Shown here piece by piece: positions 10,800 to 21,245 of a stretch of 64,000 bases of DNA. Position numbers and translations under genes: made by a program. This DNA comes from Strix aluco. Its lineage: Eukaryota > Chordata > Aves > Strigiformes > Strigidae. The stretch spans positions 2,294,001 through 2,358,000 of the forward strand of contig NC_133955.1 in NCBI RefSeq assembly GCF_031877795.1. The letters run 5' to 3'. The stretch's first letter is position 1; the number at the start of each line of letters is the position of its first letter. The notes beneath the pieces were generated by a model. The model had not been told where the DNA came from and did no database searches. It saw only the letters and a list, made by a program, of their open reading frames with translations.

Positions 10800-11950
10800 G
10801 CTGCCCCGGGTGAGGTGACTGACAAGGGGCGGCCGGGGGCGCTGACCCCGCGGGTGCCCGCGCGGAGGTGGCGGCCGAGGACACCCCGTGGGCGTGGCCG
10901 CGGGGCGGGGCGGGGCGTGGCCGGGCCGGGGGCGGAGCTGCGCGGAGCCGCCGCACGCGAGCCCGGAGGGGCCGGGGCTGCCGCAGCGTCGCGCCGGTCC
11001 CGCCGCCCCGCCCGCCCCGCTCCCGCCGCCGCTCCGCCGGTAAGTGTCCGCCCGCACTCCCGGCGAAGTTCCTCCCCGGTGCCGCGGCGCTGCGGGCCCT
11101 GCGGGACGCGTCCGCCCGCCCGCGCTCCTCGTCCCGGGGCCGCTGTCCGAGGTGCGATCGTTCCCCCCGGGGTGGGGTGGGCGCGGCGGTGTCCGGGCTG
11201 ATCCGGCCGGTGGCGACGTCCCCGCCGTGTGCCGGTGCCGGGAGTGGGGGGGGGGGCGGCGCTTTTTCCCGGGGCACGGTTCCCGGCTCCCCGCGGGAGC
11301 CCCGGGGCTGCCCGTGGGGTGCTGCGCCCCGAAGGCAGCTGGGGCAGAAGCTGGTGGGGTGGGGGTGGGCGCAGCCACTGGTGCAGGGGGCTGCGGAGCT
11401 TGCGGGGGGCACCCAGGGGCGTGGGACACCCCCCCCCACGGGGGTGCGGGGCCACCCCGGGGTGCAGAGCCGGGTCAGAGGCGCTCTCTGGGCGCCGAGG
11501 GACGCTCCCGCTCCGCGTCCCTGCGCGGTGTCCGGCCGCGGGTGCCCTTGGGGTTCTGGCCCTGGGGGGCGGCCGGGGGCGCAGGGCTGTCCCCAGTGCA
11601 GCGCCGGGGACGCCCCCGCCGTGCTGGGAACCAGTGGCAGCGGCGTGGCTCCGGCCGTGGGCGGCCGCAGGCCCCGCTGCACCGGTGGCTTCTCCGTAGT
11701 GGCCTGGCCGGGAGCCAGCTCCAGCCAGTCCCTTCTCCGGACCGAATTTCCCCGCCGTGGTTGCCGCAAGCTCCGGGACCCTCCTTCACTTCTCGCTCTC
11801 GCTGCGTGCCGTCGGGGTGCAGCGGTGAGGGGGGGGCTCACCCCAGGGCCGGGAGCGTCAGCATCGGGGTGCTGCAGCCTTTGCACCCCCAGCTGCGTCG
11901 GAGCGGTGCCCTGCACCTCGCTGCTCCCCTGCAGCCTACTTTTAAAGAGT
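10800..11950 (+). promoter_or_regulatory. SYT2: CpG island promoter, probably of SYT2
   Basis: This interval is extremely CpG-dense, with clustered GC boxes at 10900-10915 (GGGGCGGGGCGGGGCGTGG) and no evident TATA box. A strong splice donor (CCGCCG|GTAAGTG) at 11040 follows. This fits a TATA-less CpG-island promoter with a non-coding first exon on the + strand. Assignment to SYT2 is inferred from position and orientation: SYT2 is the next + strand gene, and its first coding exon at 28749 needs an upstream exon. An unrelated non-coding transcript is possible. Confidence 0.6.
10860..11039 (+). other. SYT2: Probable non-coding first exon (5' UTR) of SYT2
   Basis: The exon ends at 11039 before the donor GTAAGTG. 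No ATG occurs in this GC-rich stretch, as expected for a leader exon. The transcription start is not visible, and the left edge is set only approximately below the GC boxes. Confidence 0.45.
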
Positions 11951-13019
11951 GATCCCGAAAGAGCTGTGCAGGGGACAGGCAATATTGCAAGGTGACTGTG
12001 GCCCGGGGAGGGGGGGACACGCGTCTGTGTCACGCATCGCTTCGTGGTCCCCAACTATGCTGGTGCCTCTGTGTGTCCCTCTGCACCGGGCGCTCCTCGG
12101 CGCAGCTCTCTCCTGTCCTCCAAGTGAGAGTGGCCGAGGCAGCGGGTGCTGCGGGGTGTCCCCTGCTGCAGGATGTCACCCAGGATGTCACCCACTGCAA
12201 GGTGTCCAGCAGCAAAGTCCCCCTGCACCGTGGCAGCTGAAGGACTCCCCGCCTGCTCCTCTGCAGCAGCGAAAACTTCAGTCCTGGAGCGAAGGCTCTC
12301 ATTTATTGTGCGCCGAGGTGCTGCTGCAGATATGTCACTCCTGTGCACGCTGTACAAAAGCGCAGCCACCGGCAGGAGTCGTCTCCTGCCTGCTGCATTA
12401 TTCCTCGCTAGCGCAGCGCCTTGGCCGCACGCTGCCGGGGGCTGCCGGAGCCCCGGGGCACCCTCGGGGCAGCCGCTGCTCTGCGTCTTTGCTGCGCTTG
12501 GGTGCTTTTGGCTGCAGGGTTTCGGTAGGAAGAAGCGTGGCTTGCAGTGGTCTGTGTGCCGGGGAAACACGGGGTGCCAGGGAGGTGATGCACCCAAGGT
12601 CATTGAGGCCAGCAGTGTCGGTGGGACGTCACCCGTGCTGCTCGGGAAGAGCACAATCCAGCCAAACACCCCACTGCTCCCTCAAATCCCAAAGCCCTCT
12701 CAGAGCCATGCCCTGTCCTTTTCCTGCATCTGGGTGAAGTGCAGAAACGGGTCTGACCTTGCCTGATCACCGGCACAAGCCCAGCTCTCCCAGCCTCCCA
12801 TGGCCAGCGCTAGTGCCCTGATTGCCAGGAGCTGGCCCGAAGCCCTGGTGCCCCCGATTCTGCAGGGCAAGGACACGTCCTTCGCTGCCCGTTAGCCCGG
12901 TGACAGCAGCAGCAGTGAGCCAGCATCGGCTGCACTGCATTGCTGCCGGCAGCCCCGGCTCTGCACCCCTCTGCCACGCAGTGCCCAGCGCCGCCTGGAG
13001 TCACGGTAGCAGGGAGGAC

Positions 13020-13072
13020 GTATGGATATATCCTTATATATCCTTATATATATGTATATATCCTGAGATGTG
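13020..13072. repeat. TATATCCT microsatellite
   Basis: Short tandem TATATCCT / TATATA units in a GC-rich setting (GGATATATCCTTATATATCC and onward). It is simple sequence and not a credible TATA promoter. Confidence 0.85.
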
Positions 13073-13522
13073 TGGTTGGGGAGGGGGGTTGCAAATCAGC
13101 TGCCTTTCCGCCGGCACATTGCCCGCACGAAGCCGTGCCCGCCGGGCGCGGTGGGATGGCGCAGTGGCAGCGTTTGCTGCCGGCTGCTCCCGGGGGAGCT
13201 GCCTCCTGTTCAGTGAGCCCCAGGGACGGTCACTGGGCTTCAGCTAAAGGCCACCAAAGCGAGCCGGGACTCCTGCTCACCCCCTGAGGGGAAGCAGGCC
13301 CTTCCTCTGGCTCGCGGTGGTTTTGGCAAAGTCCCAGCTCCGTGAGCCGGATGACTGCAGCTCCTAATTATGACTTGAGTTTCTCCTTCTCTGGGCTGCT
13401 CTGGAGAGCTGTGAGCCGGCAGCCGTGATGTCCTCCAGCGGATCGATGCCTGAAGCAAATAGACCGGACCCAGTGCCCGCTGGGTTTCAAATCTTCTATT
13501 TTTTCTTCCCTACCCCTAACAG

Positions 13523-13607
13523 CAGAGCTCGGTGCTGTGCCTGGCTGTGCTCCTCCTCAGCCCGGTGGCCGCCGGTGCTTTGCCTGTGCCAATATCCAGA
13601 GCCATCG
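13523..13607 (+). other. Exon-like block (possible 5' UTR exon of SYT2)
   Basis: An 85-nt block lies between a strong acceptor (long pyrimidine tract ending CCCCTAACAG) and a strong donor (ATCG|GTAAGTGC). The acceptor is a NAGNAG (CAGCAG), so two alternative starts 3 nt apart are possible. There is no ATG inside, so it would work as a leader exon spliced to 28749. One frame reads SSVLCLAVLLLSPVAAGALP, which resembles a signal peptide but has no start codon in the block. Whether it is used is unproven. Confidence 0.4.
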
Positions 13608-13759
13608 GTAAGTGCAGTCTGGCAAAATGCTTTTGCCCTTGGCTGCAGTTGGCTTTTCCCTCCTGGGTGAAAGCCTGGCTGCTTTCTGGCTCGTCCCTGC
13701 GCCGGGCTGCGGCTGCCCTTGTCTGGGCTCCCGCCGGAGCCCGTGTTCCCCAAAGTGCC

Positions 13760-13945
13760 GTTTGATTATTAGCCCTAATAATTGTGTTATCGCATCGACT
13801 GAAGTGTTTCAGATGCCAAAGCTAATTTTGCTCTTCATGCCTTCCTTCATCAGTAATGGGATTTTGATAACATCACGCGTCCAAAAGTATTGGATAAACT
13901 CGGCATAATTCCCCATTTATTAATTAAACCGTAAATTAGGCAGCG
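13760..13945. promoter_or_regulatory. AT-rich island with palindromic homeodomain motif (candidate enhancer)
   Basis: A sharply AT-rich 180-bp island stands in GC-rich intron. It contains the perfect inverted repeat ATTATTAGCCCTAATAAT at 13765-13782 (two TAAT-type half-sites, 2-bp spacer), further TAAT/ATTA cores near 13832, 13853 and 13905-13935, and TTATTAATTAAACC at its right end. Composition and motif density suggest a conserved regulatory element; conservation could not be checked here. Confidence 0.35.
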
Positions 13946-14735
13946 TGTGGCTGGAATCTGAGATGCCCCGTACTGGTGTAATCCTACAGCCGGGCACGGT
14001 GCTGGCCACGTGCTGGCGCTGGCCCGTCCCTGCCAGCCCTGGGGTGCGGGATCCCCGTGTCCCCCCAACGAGCCACGTCCCAGTGGGGCCACCCACTCCC
14101 TTGCTCCCTGTGTGCTGGAGTAAAGTCATGTTTAATCTGCTCCGGTGCCTGGAGGAGGGATCACGGTGCCCCTGGATTTCGCTGCTGGTCGGACAGCAGG
14201 GCCGGGGGCTGGCAGAGCTCCCGGTCACCCTGGGGTGGCTCTGCTGGTGCTGCAGCCCCTGTGCCAGGGCTTTGGGAAGGAGGAACTGCAGCTGGCTCTG
14301 GCAGCGTGTGTGGCAGCGCTGGGCTATGCCAAATTGCTGCCGTCTGGCCCCGCACCCCACTCTCTCGGCACGGGCAGTTGTCTGGCAGTGGTCCATCACT
14401 GCTGACCACCAGCCGTTGGGCATCTGCAGCCCCACCTGCCTGGACGGGGCTCCTGGCGCTGTGGGGGCATCCTCCATGTCACGCATCTTAAGGAAAGCTG
14501 GTGTGTTTTAATTAATCCAGGGTGTTTTTTGCTCACTGGCTCTTCCCAGCCCTGCAAGGGCACCACAGATGTGGGCTCTGGGCTGGTGCATCCCCAGGGG
14601 ATACAGGGAAGCCGGGAGCAAAGTGGGTGCTTGTGGCACGAGGTGTCAGCGGGTGCTGGGGGCGGATGTGGTGCTACGCTCGGGCACGTCCAGCCCCTGA
14701 GCCTGTCTGAGCCTGTGCTGAGCTGGAGGTGGCCT

Positions 14736-14780
14736 GGGGGATCGTCCTGCTGCTGGGGGATCGTCCTGCTGCTGGGGGAC
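14736..14780 (+). repeat. 19-bp tandem repeat (2.3 copies)
   Basis: The unit GGGGGATCGTCCTGCTGCT occurs twice without a mismatch and then partly a third time. Confidence 0.9.
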
Positions 14781-17700
14781 CTGGGGAACTGCTCCAGGGC
14801 TGGGCTGAAGCCACAGGTATGGGCAAGTGTCTGCGGGCAGCAGGGATGCCCAAGATGCGCCGAGCTGGTTTGGGGTCGGCAGAGCTGATCCGGCAGCGCT
14901 GGCGTGGGTCGAGGCGTCCCTCACCACCCGCGAGCCCGCCGTGGTGCCTCACACTGAAGCGATTCTGCCAAAACCCCCCCAAAGCTGGGACCAGCCTTCA
15001 AACATCGCGGTGTGACGGGGGACACACCTCCGCCTTCTTCTGAAGGACACGGGATGTCCCCAGGGACACGCTGTGACCGAGGACTGCTGGCACTGGGGGT
15101 CCCCGAGGCAGCACGGCTGCTCCCACAGGCCTTGAGCAGAGGAAAACAACCCCAAATTTCAGTGCCGTGCATGGATTTACAAGCATGGGAATGCCCTGCG
15201 GGGCTCTGATGCTGTCTCGCTCTGCTCCCGGGGGACTTAGGGGGTTTCCTCCTGGGACCGAAGCCCGGGGAGAGCCGGGTTGGTGCCTGGGGTGAAGGCG
15301 CCGGTGTGTGCCCGCTGCTGCCCACGCACGAGCCCTGCGTCGCTGCCAGCAGCCTGGCGCAGCCGCTGCCTTGTGCCGCAGTGAGCTGCGGGGTGGCCGT
15401 GCCAGACTCAGCCGCTGGTTTGTGCTGCGTGAGAGCCTGACGGAGACTCTCCCAGTCTGGTGGCCCCGGCTGGGGGGGGACCCTCTGGAAGGGACGGTGG
15501 CTGCCAGCGCCAGTCTGGGCACTGGGAGCTGGGGTGCTTTGCAGCTCTGCGGGCAGCTGGGCTCTCCAGGTTATATTCTCCAGGTTATATCCAGGGGGAA
15601 TAACCTTCCCTGGGATGCACCGGCAGAGCAGCTCCTCTGTGCAGCCCCGAAAGCATGTGCTGTTGTGCTTGTGCCCCCAAAACACCTGGAGCAGCGTATG
15701 GGCGCAGCTCGGAGGGGCCAGGGAGGATGAGGGACCCCCCTGTGGGGTATGGGGGGCTGTGCCCATCGCTCAGGCTGGCCTCCTGGCTCTCATGGTGGCT
15801 TTTCTCCATCTGCACAAGGTTTATTCATGACAGTTCCTGGTGTCCTGGCCTTGGTGGTGCTTCATGCCACAATTAAATCCCCTCAGGCTGGCACGCAGCT
15901 GCGTCCCCACTGATGCCATCATTGTCGGCCTCTGCCATCCTCCTTCTCACCCCAAATGCCACCAGGGTGGGTGGCCCCCAGACACGGGGCCATACTCTGC
16001 CTCTGGGGCTCTCTGTGCCTTGGAGCTGGGCAAGCAGCCACCAGCATCGCTCTGGAGGCAGCCGAGTCCCAGGGACTGAGCCCTGGCTGGCAGGGAGGAA
16101 GGAGATGCTGAAGGTATCTCTGGGGTATCCCTGGGGCTGGGAGCTGGTTTTCTGGATTTCTAACACCAGCCCATCACTACCTCATGCCGGGCTGGGTGCC
16201 TTGGAGATCTCACTGGGCACATGGAGCCTCACCCCTGGAAATGGCACCTCGTGGCTCACGTCTGCTCGTTTCACCCATGGTCATTTAGCTCAGGAGCAGC
16301 GCAGGGATGTGCTTCCCTGCCTCCCACCTCAAATCGATCCACCTTGTCTCAGCCCTCTCCTGGAGCAGCTTCTGGCTCTTCCCCAGGAGCTTGTCTGGCT
16401 TCTTTTTTCTCCCCCTGTATTGATCAGGAGCCCTCGCTGTTGCACGGGGCCATCGCTGAGGAGTGGCCGGCAGCAGGGCAGCACTGCAGGCAGAGCAGGG
16501 CCGACCCGCGCGGGCAGGATTCAGGCGCTCTCAGCCATGTGGTGCCTTCGAAGTGCCAGGACAACTCAGCCCATCACCTTCTGTTGCCCTATTTAGCTGC
16601 TCTGGTCTCACTGGTGGAGCAAGGCCCAGCCGCCACAGCATCCCCGGCACTGGGGAGCAGGCTGGGCACCGGCAGCACCCGTCTCCTTTTTTTTTGGGAG
16701 GCTTTTGTGGCTGTTCTCAGCTCTGTGTGCCAAGGCCGGGCTGCCTGCGCTGGCTGTGGTTGGGGTGAGCCCAGCGGTGCTCTGGGGCTTGGCTGCGGCG
16801 ACTGGTGCTACGTGGGATGCTCTGGTGTCCTTGGGGACAGCTGCGTCCCCACAGCTCAGGGGATTGTTCTCTCCAGCATCTCCAGATGCCTTTTCCATGG
16901 CTGTTGTGGTGGCACATGCCAAAACCTTCTGATGAAGTGCTGATGGCGAGTGGTGCCTGCAGCCCCCGCAGCCTCCCCATGGGTAGGAAGGACGTGGGTG
17001 GCTCGTCCCCTCCTCAGCACAGGACGTGCCACCACACCGGGGGCTGGAGAGGCCGTGGGCTGCTCCCGGTGTGCCCGGGACAAAGGGGACATTGATCTTC
17101 GCCGGTGCCAAGCTCCATGGCTGTAGGAGAAGGTGCCCTGGCGCAATCCGTCGTTTGGTTCCCAGCTAATTAGCAAGGTGCCTGTCTTCTGTGGGGTCTC
17201 CAAAGCATTGCAGCAGCGCCGCATGAAAGTGGAAAGCCAAGAGCTGTAACAGGGAGCGGGGGAAGGTGCTCACAAGCCCCTTTGCTGCTGGCACCAAAAC
17301 GCCCACTGGCTCGGTGGGGAGCGGCTGCTGCAGGGTCTGCCCCGGCTCCTGCAGGTGCCCTGGCACCAGCCCCCGTTTCAGCTTCCTCGTGTCCTTCCTT
17401 TGCTGCTGGGGCAGCAGCGATGCTGGTGGCAAAGGATAGTCGGGGTCTGACCCCTCTGGGAAAGGTGGGTGTGGGGAGAGCAACACCCGCGGGTGCCAGG
17501 CAAGGCTCTGAGCACGCGGCTGCAGGCCCCAGCTCTCCGCTGAAGCAGGCGCGGGCACTGTGTGCTGCCACTTGCCACTTCCCCCGCTTCACCTCGGTGC
17601 TGTCCTGATTTTAGAGGCGAAGGCACAGAAAATCCCTGAGCTGCCTGGCCTGGCACCCTGACGCCGGCGGGTGCCAGCGGCGGTCTCCGTGCAGGGAGGG

Positions 17701-18019
17701 ATCCCCGCGTAGGGACAAACCCAGAGGCTCCGTGAGCAGCCCCAGGTGGGCACAATGCTTGGGGGGGGGCACCCGCCAGTGCTGAGGGGGACCCTGATAC
17801 CTGGTCCCCACCTGGTGCCAGGCTGGGGTGGTGGTGCTGCTGCAGGGGGAGATGCTCAGGAGCCGAGCAGGGAGGGCAGGATGGGATCGCCCCCTCCCCA
17901 GCTCATTGCACACCCAGCCCCACGGGTGCATTGTCCAGCCGGGCCGGTGGGAGCTGTGGCGGTGCTCAGCACAGCCCTCTGGCAGCAGGAGCTGGTGGTT
18001 TTGGCTGGGGACTATCAGA

Positions 18020-18200
18020 AGCCATTAATCTGGTACCCGAGTGATGAATGAAAGCTACCTTTAAGACTGCGTTTAACTGTTAGACATCTCTTGGTTTTGC
18101 TGTAAATAACGCAACCGCTGTGACACGAGAGCAGGTTCTCTATCAAAGGCAAGCGCCCTTGGATTCATTTTTTAATTTTTTATTTTAAAGATCTCCCTCA
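18020..18200. promoter_or_regulatory. AT-rich island in intron (candidate regulatory element)
   Basis: About 180 bases of mixed-composition, non-repetitive sequence lie in GC-rich intron, with CCATTAATCTGG, GATGAATGAAAG, TAAATAACGC and a T-rich end (TTTTTTAATTTTTTATTTTA). Such islands in avian GC-rich introns are often conserved non-coding elements, but only position and composition support that here. Confidence 0.3.
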
Positions 18201-19374
18201 TGAGCCTGGGGCTCAGTCCTCGAGGCCGGGGGGTCTGTGGTGAGGAGCCTGGATCCCGGCACGTGGGGCAGTGAGGCAGGAACTCATCCCGGGGTCCCTG
18301 GCCCTGGCCATATTTTCAGTGCCCGTCCCCTGTGCCTCCAGCTTGGGGCGAAGTTGGGGACCCCGACTGTGACCCTGCGGCAGAGCGGGGCTGCAGGGAT
18401 GTGCAAGAGCCACGCTCATCAAATTTTTACAGGCACCAGCATAGTGCTCCCCCCTCTGAATTACTCATCTCCCAGGGAAGGGCTTGCAGTTGGGGCTGCC
18501 CAGCCCCAGCACATCATTATTTTTAATTAGACGAGCTGGGTGCTGGCTGGTGATGAGAGGAGCGAGCGGAGCACGCCTCGGTGGAGAGGGAGGGTGCCGG
18601 CCGGCTCCGGTCCCCATCTGGAGATGCTGTCGGAGCCCCTCAGCGGGATGGTGAGCAGCACTGCGGGTCCTGGCAGGCGCTGGTGGCTGTCACTAGCCCG
18701 GGCAGCGGCAGAGCGGCAGGGTCCTGGCGTGGCTCTGAGCTGGGAGGAATGACGTGGTTCATCCCTGCGCTGGGGCAGCTCAGCCCTGCTCGTGGGGTTT
18801 CTCCTCGAAGGCTGTGCCTCGGTTTCCCTCCGCGGGCAGGGATGTGCCATTCGGGGCTGCGAGGGCTGGAGAGCTCAGGGGGGTCTGGCCAATGGCTCCT
18901 GCTCGTACTCAGGGAGGGGGACAGGGGGGCTCATCTCTGCGTGGGTGATGTCTCAGCAGCTGATGTCTCATGATGCCACTTGTCGCTACCGGAGCATCCG
19001 TGCTCTATCACACCCCCTCGCTTGTGCTGCCGCCGGCTGCCGTTTCCCAGCCTGGGAAGTTTCCTTGCCCTCAGCAGTGTAAATCAGGAGGGAGGTGCGG
19101 GTGGCGGGGGGGTCCCAGGGGGAAAACAGCTCCCTGGGCCCTGGGAGCTGCTGCGCCAGCCTGGGGTGCTGCTGACGGAGGGGCTGATCCAGCACCACTA
19201 ATTGCAGATTTGTGCCGGGGCTGAGGAAGGGGAACAGGGCTGGGGTTCGCTGGGCTGGGTTGTTGCAGAGCCCCTTCACGCCAGGGTCCTGCAGCATCCC
19301 CCTCCCCAGCTTCCCCTCCTCTCCCTCCTCCCTGATCCCTCGGTCTCCCCATGCCTCCGCAGAGCCCTTGCCAG

Positions 19375-19445
19375 AAATTCTCTCTTAATTAAATGACCAT
19401 TAGGAGCCAAGTCATGTTTTTGCCTTAATTAGACTCTCCTATCTC
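19375..19445. promoter_or_regulatory. Cluster of TTAATTA motifs (candidate regulatory element)
   Basis: Within 70 bases there are CTTAATTAAATGACCATTAG and GCCTTAATTAGACTC, two homeodomain-type TAATTA cores about 40 bp apart in otherwise GC-rich sequence. Neighbouring single sites occur at 18515-18523 (TTTTTAATTAGACGAG) and 19197-19205 (CACTAATTGC). Confidence 0.3.
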
Positions 19446-20854
19446 ACTGCTGCGAGCTGAAACTCCAGCCCAGTATGGCCCCTCTATGTCTGACGTTGGA
19501 TACGCTGGTCCCGAAATGATGGGAGCGTTGAGGGGCGTCTTTACTTGCGTGAAAGGCCGGGGGGATGCGCAGGCATCGTGCTGGCGGGTTCGGCAGAGCC
19601 GGGATCTCCCCTGCCAGCCCTTGTGCCACTATCCCTGGGAGCAAAACAGTCACTGGCATCAAGATCTGGCTGGGGCACTGCCAGATGTCTCAGCCCTACC
19701 CCCAAATCCCTGCTTGCCCCTGGGATGTGTCACAGGAGCGTGCTGGCGCCGTAGTGCCGAGGCTTCCTGCCGACATCGGGCTGGGAGGGGGCTCCCCTTT
19801 GGGACCAGTTTGGGATTTTCATTACTGGCCATCCAAGCCCAAGCACTGGCACAGAGTGGTGCAGGTTTTGGAGTCAGGTCCCCAAGCTGACATTTGTGGA
19901 AGGCTGGGGGGGGTCCCCACGTCTTCATCCCAGCGGCTTAACAGGCACCGCAGCCCCGGCTTTGCCGTCCCGTAAAGGAGCAATAACTCATTGCTCGGGG
20001 CCCACGATGGCAGCAGCCCTTCGTTAACTAACGAGCATCCCCCTCAGGTTGGGGTCTCCCTGGGACAAGCCAGCACCCAGCACCCTGGGCTGGGAGAGCC
20101 GGGGGTTGGGCCCCCCCCTTTCCCGCCTGCCCACAGCCCAGCCCGGCGCTCTGCCAGCGGCTGCCAGCGCTAATTGCTGCCTCAGCCTCATTAATCTTGA
20201 TTTGTTACTGCTTTCTGCCCTCCGTCATCGCAGCGGGCTTCACCTCCCCGGAGGGGAGAGGTTTTGGCAGCCAAAGCCGCCCCCGCAGAGGAGCGGGGAG
20301 GTTTCCAGCACCTGGATCCCCCCAAATCCCCCACCCCGCGGGAGAGCGCTGAGCTTGCCTGGGTGCTGCTGGGACACCCCACGCGTACGTTTGTGGAACG
20401 CTAAGGGCAGGAGCGCAGCAGGGGGGGCTGGAGGAGAGGGGTCCCGAGGACCCTGGGTGGGCAATCATGGTGGTCAAATGCTTTTTTATTTTTTTATATA
20501 GCGCAAACCTTGCTGTTTCCCCCATTTTAACCAGCCTGTTTGCATAACCCAGCGGGGATGATTTGCTGATGGGTGAAGACCCCCTTGTCACTTGGCCACA
20601 CACCCCGCTTCTCCCTGCGTGGTCCCCAAAAAAACCCCCACCCCAACTGATGAACCGTCCCCTATAAACTCCCCTCTCCATCCATCCCCGTCCTGGCCCG
20701 TCGGTGGGTGCGGGGCAGAGGGTACCCGCGGGCCCAACGCTGGGGAAACCCCAAATCTCCCTTTTTTTAGCTTGTGGGATGTGCTGAGCGCTGCAGCAGC
20801 GCGGGGGGGAGTCTCTGAGATGGAGCATTTTGCAGGAGGAGGAGTAGGAGGAGC

Positions 20855-20874
20855 GGGGGGGGGGGGGGGGGGGG
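20855..20874 (+). repeat. Poly-G run of 20
   Basis: Twenty consecutive G residues follow a GGAGGAGGAGTAGGAGGAGC purine stretch. It could form G-quadruplexes and is prone to sequencing-length error. Runs of 14 (21171-21184) and 15 (21661-21675) lie within 1 kb. Confidence 0.9.
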
Positions 20875-21059
20875 AAGGGCTCATGAAAAGGGTTTTCTGG
20901 GGTCAAAACTGCTTTTCCTGACATGGGAGGTGTCCGGGGGTGGATGGAGATGGGCTCGCCGGCTCCAGGCTGGGGTTTCCATCCTGCCAGACCTTGGGTG
21001 CTTCTGGCAAACAAAACCCAGCCCAGCTTTTAATGACTTCTAGGCCAGATGTTTGCAGC

Positions 21060-21245
21060 TGGGGGGGGGCATCACCTGGGGGGCAATGCACGGGGGGATC
21101 CAGGGTAGTGCACCGCGGGAGTGGTGGATTAGGGCGTCTGGGGGGAAATGCGCGGTGGGGGTGATGACTTGGGGGGGGGGGGGGTCAGGGTAATGCACTG
21201 CGGCATTGGGGGTCCTGAGCAAGGTGCTGGGGGGGGGCACTGGGG
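21060..21245 (+). repeat. G-run-rich degenerate duplication
   Basis: Two diverged copies about 85 bp apart share AGGGTAGTGCACCGCGG (21102) and AGGGTAATGCACTGCGG (21187), each preceded by long G-runs. Many GGGG tracts at short spacing give strong quadruplex potential on the + strand. Confidence 0.75.

Noticed and set aside
10732-12054. 440-codon reverse frame and 375-codon forward frame through the CpG island
   Set aside because: Both cover the same very GC-rich DNA, are rich in Pro/Arg/Gly/Ala and show no domain. High GC content depletes stop codons. The island behaves as a promoter with a splice donor at 11040.
13020-13072. TATA-box promoter
   Set aside because: The TATATCC repeats are a microsatellite without initiator or downstream exon support.
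13523-13765. Secreted hormone-like peptide (signal sequence followed by LPVPISR)
   Set aside because: No ATG opens the frame, the frame runs through a strong splice donor, and no matching downstream hormone exon was found. It is kept only as an exon-like block.
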